From NCBI GenBank assembly GCA_035495555.1, contig DATJFQ010000060.1, positions 1-64,000 of the forward strand: a DNA stretch of 64,000 bases, read 5' to 3'. This DNA comes from DATJFQ01 sp035495555 (GTDB taxonomy: Bacteria > Acidobacteriota > Vicinamibacteria > Vicinamibacterales > 2-12-FULL-66-21). The translations under genes and the position numbers were made by a program. Shown piece after piece: positions 58,961-64,000 of this stretch. Within the stretch, counting starts at the first letter, position 1. Each line of letters begins with the position of its first letter. The notes under the pieces are model-generated. The model saw nothing but the letters and a program-made list of their open reading frames with translations, made no database searches and was not told the origin of the DNA.

Positions 58961-61900
58961 CTATCGAATAGTCTCGACGGTGATAAACGGCATAGCCTTC
59001 ATCGCCTCGTTGATCTTCGCGACCTGATCCGTCTGGATCTGGTTCAACTTCGCGACGGCGGCGTCGAGTTCCTGCGTCAGCTCGCGAGTCCGGAGCGCCT
59101 GTCCTTCGGTCGGCGGGAAGGGCGCGCGCGAGATTGCGCCGGACAGCGAATTAATCTCCTCGCGAATCCTTGGGTACTGGCGATACCCCATGTTCGGATA
59201 CGGCCTCGTGAGGTCGTCGTCTCGCAGGCTTTCTACGGCCTTCAGCGCGGCGTCGACCATCCCCGCGACGTCGCCCGAGGCCTGCGCCGAGGGCCCTGCG
59301 TCATCGCTCTGGGCCGCCCCGCCCGGCCGCCGCGGAGCCGCCGCCCGGAGCCGCTGCTGGAGCGCCGTCAATTGCGTGACGAGGCTGTTCGCGCGATCGA
59401 CCGCGACGTTCGCGCGCGACGTGAGATCGCGAAGCGTCATCGCCGCCTCGAACTGCGCCTGGAGATCCGCTGCCGACGTCGGCACCCGCGGATCCATCTC
59501 CACCTTCACGGTCTTCGCTTGCTGCTGGCCCCCGGCGCGAAGCGTCACGGTGTACTCACCGGGGAGCACATAAGGCCCGCCGCCGCCGAAACGGCCGCCG
59601 CCTCCGCGGGCAGCCGGGGCCGGCTCTTCGCCTTCTGCTCGAGCGCCGCGCCCGCCGCGCCCACCACCCGTCGGTCCGTCATAGCGCAGATCCCACGTCG
59701 TCCGCTCCACGCCGCCGCTGCGCGGCAGGTTGCGAAGCGTCCGGACCGTTTTCCCGCTCTTGTCGGCAATCGTGATGACCGCGTCGCGCGAGTCGCCTTT
59801 GAGGGAGTAATTGATGATCGCCCCCTCAGGCGGATTCGGCGCCGCCCAGACGCCCTGTCCCAGGTTGCCGTCCTTGTTCCATACCGTCCAGCGCGTCGCC
59901 GGCCGGATATCGAAAAGCGCCGCGTTGCTCGACAGCGCCTCGGTGGCGTGTTGCACCGGCGTGATGTCGTCCATGATCCAGAGGCCTCGGCCGTGCGTCG
60001 CAACGATCAGGTCGTTGTCGCGCGGGTGCACCTGGATGTCGCGCACGGGAACGGCGGGCATGTTCTGCCGGAACGAGGCCCAGTGCGCGCCGCCGTCGAA
60101 CGAGATCCAGAGGCCGAGTTCCGTGCCTGCGTAGAGGACGTTCTTGTTCTTCGGATCTTCGCGCATGACGTGCGACCAGCCGGTCGTCATGGCCGGCATG
60201 TTGAGGTTCAACCGCGTCCAGGTCTTGCCGAAGTCGGTCGTCTTGAAGAAATACGCCGTGTAGTCGTTGTCCTGATGATGATCGGCGGCGGCGTAGGCGG
60301 TTCCGGCTGCGCTCGGTGACGCCTCGATGGTCGGGATCCACGCGTTGGGCGCGAGGCCTGGAATGTTCTTCACGACGTTCGTCCACGTCTTTCCGCCGTC
60401 GCGCGTGACCTGGACGTTGCCGTCGTCGGTGCCGACCCAGATGACGCTGGGATCGAGCTTCGACGGCGCGATCGTCAGGATCGTGCAGTGGAATTCCGCG
60501 GCGGTGTTGTCGACCACGATCGGTTCCCCGGACGACTGCTGCTTGCTCTTGTCGTTCGTCGTCAAATCGGGGCTGATGATTTCCCACGACTGCCCGTGGT
60601 TCGTCGACTTGAAGAGGACCTCGCCGCCGAAATACACGGTTGTGCCGTCGGGACCGAGCACGATCGGCGAGTTCCAGTTGAAGCGGTGCTTGTGGTTCGC
60701 CATCGCGTCGCCAACCGAGCCAATCCGATTCGGATACGGAATGATGCTCCGTGAGGTCCCGCTCCGCGTATCCGTGACGCTGATGGACCCGCCCTGCAGA
60801 TCGTTGTAGACGCGCCAGGGTTCCTTCAGGTCGGGCACCGCGAAGAAGCCGTCGCCGCCGCCGACCGTAAACCAGTCGTTCTTGCGGATCCCTTCCGACG
60901 CGAGCGAGTTCGTCGTGCCGCACCACGTGCCGTTGTCCTGCAGGCCGCCGCAGACCATGTACGGCGACTGCATGTCGTAGTTCACGTGATAGAACTGCGT
61001 GAACGGAATGTTGTTCAGCACGTTGAAGTTGCGCCCGCCGTCGTAGGAAACCTGGAAGCCGCCGTCGCTGCCGCTCAGGATCCGTTTCGGGTCCGTGGGA
61101 TCGATCCAGAGTGCCTGGTGATCGCCGTGGACGTCGCGCGGAAGACTCATGAAATTGCGTCCGCCGTCCTCCGACATCCAGAGATTGCCGCCGAGCGCGA
61201 AGATGCGGTTGGCATCGCGCGGATCGATCCGGATGTCCGCGTAGTAGAACGGCCGGAACGAGAGCTGCGGATCCTTGTTCACCACGCGCCAGCTCGCCCC
61301 GGCGTCGTCGCTCCGCCACAGCTCGCCGTCGTAGTTCAGCGTTTCGCTGATCATGTAGACGATGTCGGGGTTGCTGCGGGAAACCGCGACGCCAATGCGG
61401 TCCAGCATGGCGGGGATCCCGTTGGTCAGCTTCTTCCACGTCGCGCCCCCGTCCATCGACTTGTAGAGGGCTGTCTCGCCGCCGCCGCTGCGCAGGTGCC
61501 ACGCCTTCCGCAGGTAGGTGTACATCCCCGCGTAGATTTCATTCGAGTTCGTCGGGTTGACGTCGATATCCGAGCAGCCGGTCTGGGTGTCTTTGAACAG
61601 CACGCGCTGCCAGTTCTTGCCGCCGTCGGTCGTCTTGAACACACCACGCTGTTCGTTGGGCCCCCATTCGTGGCCCATGGCACAGGCGTATGCGATGTCG
61701 GGGTTGGCGTTGTCGATCCGGATTCGCGCGATGCGGTCCGAATCCTCCAGGCCGATGTGCGTCCAGGTGGTTCCGCCGTCGTTGCTGCGGTACACGCCGT
61801 TGCCGAACGAGGCGTTGTTGCGCGGATTGCCTTCGCCCGTGCCCACATAAATGACGTCGGGGTTGGACGGGGCCAGCGCGATGTCCCCGATCGAGAGGAA

Positions 61901-62185
61901 TGCCTGATCGTCGAAAACCGGGGTCCATGTGGTGGCGCCGTTGGTCGTCTTCCATACGCCGCCGTTGGCACCCGACACATAGAACGTGAACGGATCGCCT
62001 GGAACTCCGGTGATCACCGAGACACGGCCGGCCTGGTTCGTCGGACCGATGTTCCGGAACGTGAGTCCGCCAAGCGCCTGGAGTTCAGGAACAGGCGCGG
62101 GCGTGGGCGCTTGCGCGCGAAGGGACAAATGCGAACCGGCGGCGAGCATGATCCCGGCCGCAGCGAAGGTCAGAAGCTGCTTCAT
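58961..62185 (-). CDS. Secreted VPS10/sortilin-like BNR-repeat protein
   Basis: 1074 residues. Signal peptide to about 28, then a beta-propeller region (about 40-770) with about eleven Asp-box repeats of S/T-x-D-x-G-x-x-W type (for example SNDGGTTW, TTDGGKNW, SMDGGATW, TRDGGKTW). A C-terminal region (about 770-1074) contains a Gly/Arg-rich low-complexity stretch near 895-925 and a helical end. Such proteins abound in Acidobacteriota and are sometimes called glycosyl hydrolases, but the catalytic role is unproven. Confidence 0.88.
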   Translation of the reverse strand: MKQLLTFAAAGIMLAAGSHLSLRAQAPTPAPVPELQALGGLTFRNIGPTNQAGRVSVITGVPGDPFTFYVSGANGGVWKTTNGATTWTPVFDDQAFLSIGDIALAPSNPDVIYVGTGEGNPRNNASFGNGVYRSNDGGTTWTHIGLEDSDRIARIRIDNANPDIAYACAMGHEWGPNEQRGVFKTTDGGKNWQRVLFKDTQTGCSDIDVNPTNSNEIYAGMYTYLRKAWHLRSGGGETALYKSMDGGATWKKLTNGIPAMLDRIGVAVSRSNPDIVYMISETLNYDGELWRSDDAGASWRVVNKDPQLSFRPFYYADIRIDPRDANRIFALGGNLWMSEDGGRNFMSLPRDVHGDHQALWIDPTDPKRILSGSDGGFQVSYDGGRNFNVLNNIPFTQFYHVNYDMQSPYMVCGGLQDNGTWCGTTNSLASEGIRKNDWFTVGGGDGFFAVPDLKEPWRVYNDLQGGSISVTDTRSGTSRSIIPYPNRIGSVGDAMANHKHRFNWNSPIVLGPDGTTVYFGGEVLFKSTNHGQSWEIISPDLTTNDKSKQQSSGEPIVVDNTAAEFHCTILTIAPSKLDPSVIWVGTDDGNVQVTRDGGKTWTNVVKNIPGLAPNAWIPTIEASPSAAGTAYAAADHHQDNDYTAYFFKTTDFGKTWTRLNLNMPAMTTGWSHVMREDPKNKNVLYAGTELGLWISFDGGAHWASFRQNMPAVPVRDIQVHPRDNDLIVATHGRGLWIMDDITPVQHATEALSSNAALFDIRPATRWTVWNKDGNLGQGVWAAPNPPEGAIINYSLKGDSRDAVITIADKSGKTVRTLRNLPRSGGVERTTWDLRYDGPTGGGRGGRGARAEGEEPAPAARGGGGRFGGGGPYVLPGEYTVTLRAGGQQQAKTVKVEMDPRVPTSAADLQAQFEAAMTLRDLTSRANVAVDRANSLVTQLTALQQRLRAAAPRRPGGAAQSDDAGPSAQASGDVAGMVDAALKAVESLRDDDLTRPYPNMGYRQYPRIREEINSLSGAISRAPFPPTEGQALRTRELTQELDAAVAKLNQIQTDQVAKINEAMKAMPFITVETIR

Positions 62186-62297
62186 GGCGCGGAAGCATAA
62201 CGCAACGCGTCCCGAATCCGGGCATCTGCCGCTCGTCGCACCGACTGGCCTAGAATGGAGGTTTGGCCGGATCGCATTTTGCGACTGATGGAGCACG

Positions 62298-64000
62298 ATG
62301 GCCTGGCATGATTCGATTCTGAACTCGACGCGCCGCCTAACGGCGGGCCGCTCGCGGTTTCTTGCGGGCGGAATCATCGCGCTCGCCTGTCTCCTGCTGG
62401 TGGGCTCGACGGCGTTCGTCTGGGCAGCCTATGAAATAACTGCCGACCTGCCGGAGAAAGCAGACATCCGGGGCCTCGGCGATATGGCCCAGGCCACCAC
62501 GCTGTTCGATGACAACGACAAGCCCGTGTTCACGATCTTCAAAGAGCAGCGCATCGAGGTGCCGCTCGCGAAAATTTCACCAAACCTGACCAAAGCCGTT
62601 CTGTCGGTCGAGGATCAGCGGTTTTACGAGCACGGTGGCATCGATGTCATCCGGATCGCTGCTGCTGCGGTGCGTAACGTCGAGCTGGGACGGCGCGCGG
62701 AAGGGGGCAGCACCATCACGCAACAGCTCGCCCGCCAGAGCTTTCTGTCGCGAGACAAAACGTTTCGCCGGAAGGTCAAGGAAGCCATTCTCGCGGCCCA
62801 CATCGAGCACGAATACTCGAAGAACGACATCCTCGAGATGTACCTGAACAAGGTCTATCTCGGCAGTGGACTGTATGGAGTGGAGGCGGCATCGCGCGGA
62901 TACTTCGGAAAGTCTGCGAGTGACTTGACGATCCCGGAAGCCGCCCTCCTGGCCGGTCTGATCCAGAGCCCGTCGAGCTATGCGCCGACAGGCAATCTCG
63001 AACGCGCCATCGCTCGCCGCAACGTCGTCCTGCAGACGATGGTGGCCTCCGGCGCCATTACCAGTGAGCAGTACGCGCAGGCCAGAAAGGCGGCCGTCCA
63101 TCTCACCAACGGTCTGGAGGTCAACGAGACGTTCGGGCTCTACTTCAAGGAACAGGTGCAGAAGGAACTGGTCGATCGGTTCGGCTGGTCGCGGGTGCTC
63201 GAAGGCGGCTTGCGGGTCTATACGACGATCGATCCTGCGATGCAGCAGGCGGCGGAGAAGATCGTCGAGGACGGTCTCGAGTCGATCGAGCACCGGCGCG
63301 GGTACAAGCACCCGACTCGTGCGTCCTTCGACGTCGCCGTCAGGAAGGCGAGCCTCAGCGACAAGGACACCAAGGGCGACAAGGACGCTGCGCCCGCATA
63401 TCTCCAGGGTGCGCTCGTGGCCATGGATCCAACCGACGGATCCGTGCGCGCGATGGTCGGCGGGCGCGACTTCGAGGAGAGCCGTTTCAACCGAGCCACG
63501 CAAGCGAAACGTCAGGCGGGGTCCGCGTACAAGCCGTTCGTCTACGCGGCGGCGCTCGAGGCGGGATATTCGCCGGCGTCGCTCATCACGAATCTGAACA
63601 ATCCGATTCTGACGCAGCAGGGTGGTTGGGTGCCGGAAGACGAGCACTCGTCGGCCACGCAGATGACGATGCGATCGGCGCTGAGGATGTCGAGCAACCG
63701 CGCCGCAGTCCAGATGCTGGACACGATTGGCATTCCGAAGGCCGTCACTTACGCGCAGCGGTTGAACATCGGCACGCCTCCGAGCGTTCCCTCGCTGGCG
63801 CTTGGCGCGAGCGACGTCACCCTGATGTCTCTGACGGCGGCGTACGGCGCGTTCGCCGACAAAGGTGTTGTCCACACGCCTCTGTTGATCCGCCGCGTCG
63901 AGGACAGCGACGGCAAGGTCCTTTTCCAGAACCCTGGCAAGGCGCAGCAGGCGGTCAGCGAGAGCACGGCGTTCCTGATGTCGAGCATGCTGGCCGACGT
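62298..64000 (+). CDS. Class A penicillin-binding protein 1A-type, 3'-truncated by window edge
   Basis: 567 codons to the window end, still open. It polymerises and cross-links peptidoglycan. One N-terminal membrane anchor (about 22-45), a GT51 transglycosylase domain with EDQRFYEHGGID (Glu near 99) and GGSTITQQLARQ, and a transpeptidase domain with SxxK in GSAYKPF (about 412-418) and SxN in MSSNRA. The KTG motif lies beyond the edge. ATG 62298 with GGAG just upstream; divergent from the VPS10 gene over 112 bp. Confidence 0.93.
   Translation, partial: MAWHDSILNSTRRLTAGRSRFLAGGIIALACLLLVGSTAFVWAAYEITADLPEKADIRGLGDMAQATTLFDDNDKPVFTIFKEQRIEVPLAKISPNLTKAVLSVEDQRFYEHGGIDVIRIAAAAVRNVELGRRAEGGSTITQQLARQSFLSRDKTFRRKVKEAILAAHIEHEYSKNDILEMYLNKVYLGSGLYGVEAASRGYFGKSASDLTIPEAALLAGLIQSPSSYAPTGNLERAIARRNVVLQTMVASGAITSEQYAQARKAAVHLTNGLEVNETFGLYFKEQVQKELVDRFGWSRVLEGGLRVYTTIDPAMQQAAEKIVEDGLESIEHRRGYKHPTRASFDVAVRKASLSDKDTKGDKDAAPAYLQGALVAMDPTDGSVRAMVGGRDFEESRFNRATQAKRQAGSAYKPFVYAAALEAGYSPASLITNLNNPILTQQGGWVPEDEHSSATQMTMRSALRMSSNRAAVQMLDTIGIPKAVTYAQRLNIGTPPSVPSLALGASDVTLMSLTAAYGAFADKGVVHTPLLIRRVEDSDGKVLFQNPGKAQQAVSESTAFLMSSMLAD

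Overview
The window looks like a chromosomal segment of a GC-rich, Gram-negative bacterium of the Acidobacteriota, most likely class Vicinamibacteria (Luteitalea-like). The lineage call is an inference. It rests on a PadR regulator directly before an 878-residue 'duplicated orphan permease' (ADOP), a 1074-residue VPS10/BNR Asp-box exoprotein, an LPS core/heptose locus that implies an outer membrane, AddAB-type recombination genes, and many short zinc-ribbon and DinB proteins. I see no transposase, integrase, phage gene or CRISPR array.

Layout. 1-1618: a Ser/Thr kinase (cut by the left edge) overlapping an ECF sigma factor. 1.7-5.5 kb: secreted proteins of unknown function and a secreted alpha/beta hydrolase. 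5.5-11.9 kb: addB-addA-DUF488, overlapping genes. 12-15.4 kb: small zinc-ribbon proteins, a reduced DnaJ, two small membrane proteins and Mrp. 15.4-20.4 kb: an MFS carrier, an M16 protease pair and an oxidoreductase. 20.4-24.8 kb: hydrolase, rhodanese, amidase, a newly found 58-aa gene and an outer-membrane barrel. 24.8-28.8 kb: pyruvate kinase (CTG start), an APC permease and a ferritin-like/VIT1 fusion, all overlapping. 29-37.2 kb: cytochrome c, LOG protein, DinB, NamZ-type hydrolase, a VKOR-thioredoxin fusion and secreted repeat proteins. 37.4-41.4 kb: tRNA-Leu, secG, DinB, tpiA, pgk, gap. 41.5-49.4 kb: nine co-directional genes for Kdo transfer, lipid A phosphorylation and acylation, and inner-core heptose. 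49.4-52.8 kb: tRNA-Val, tRNA-Asp, padR, ADOP. 52.9-58.8 kb: a leader peptide and attenuator, then pheA-ackA-xfp-MFS. 59-64 kb: the VPS10 protein and a class A penicillin-binding protein cut by the right edge.

How genes work together. gap, pgk, tpiA and pyk cover lower glycolysis. waaA, lpxK, the acyltransferase, waaF, gmhB, hldA, hldC and waaC build the lipid A/inner core; gmhA is not in the window. The phosphoketolase (xfp) and acetate kinase (ackA) form a shunt from sugar phosphates to acetate plus ATP. It also yields erythrose-4-phosphate, the precursor of the aromatic pathway that pheA serves.

The most interesting signal is at 52896-53078. A 38-codon open frame has three Phe codons near its end (residues 26, 29, 31). 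Its last codons can form a perfect 10-bp pairing with the 5' arm of a strong intrinsic terminator that lies just before pheA. This is the architecture of a Phe attenuator. Because pheA, ackA, xfp and an MFS gene follow with very short gaps, it may also gate the phosphoketolase shunt. Other notable items are an AddA whose nuclease motif is lost, two likely CTG starts, helically phased TCCAC repeats, a twin PadR-type operator, a recurrent GGGGC-TTC-GCCC hairpin element, and low-complexity 'word' arrays filling several intergenic gaps.
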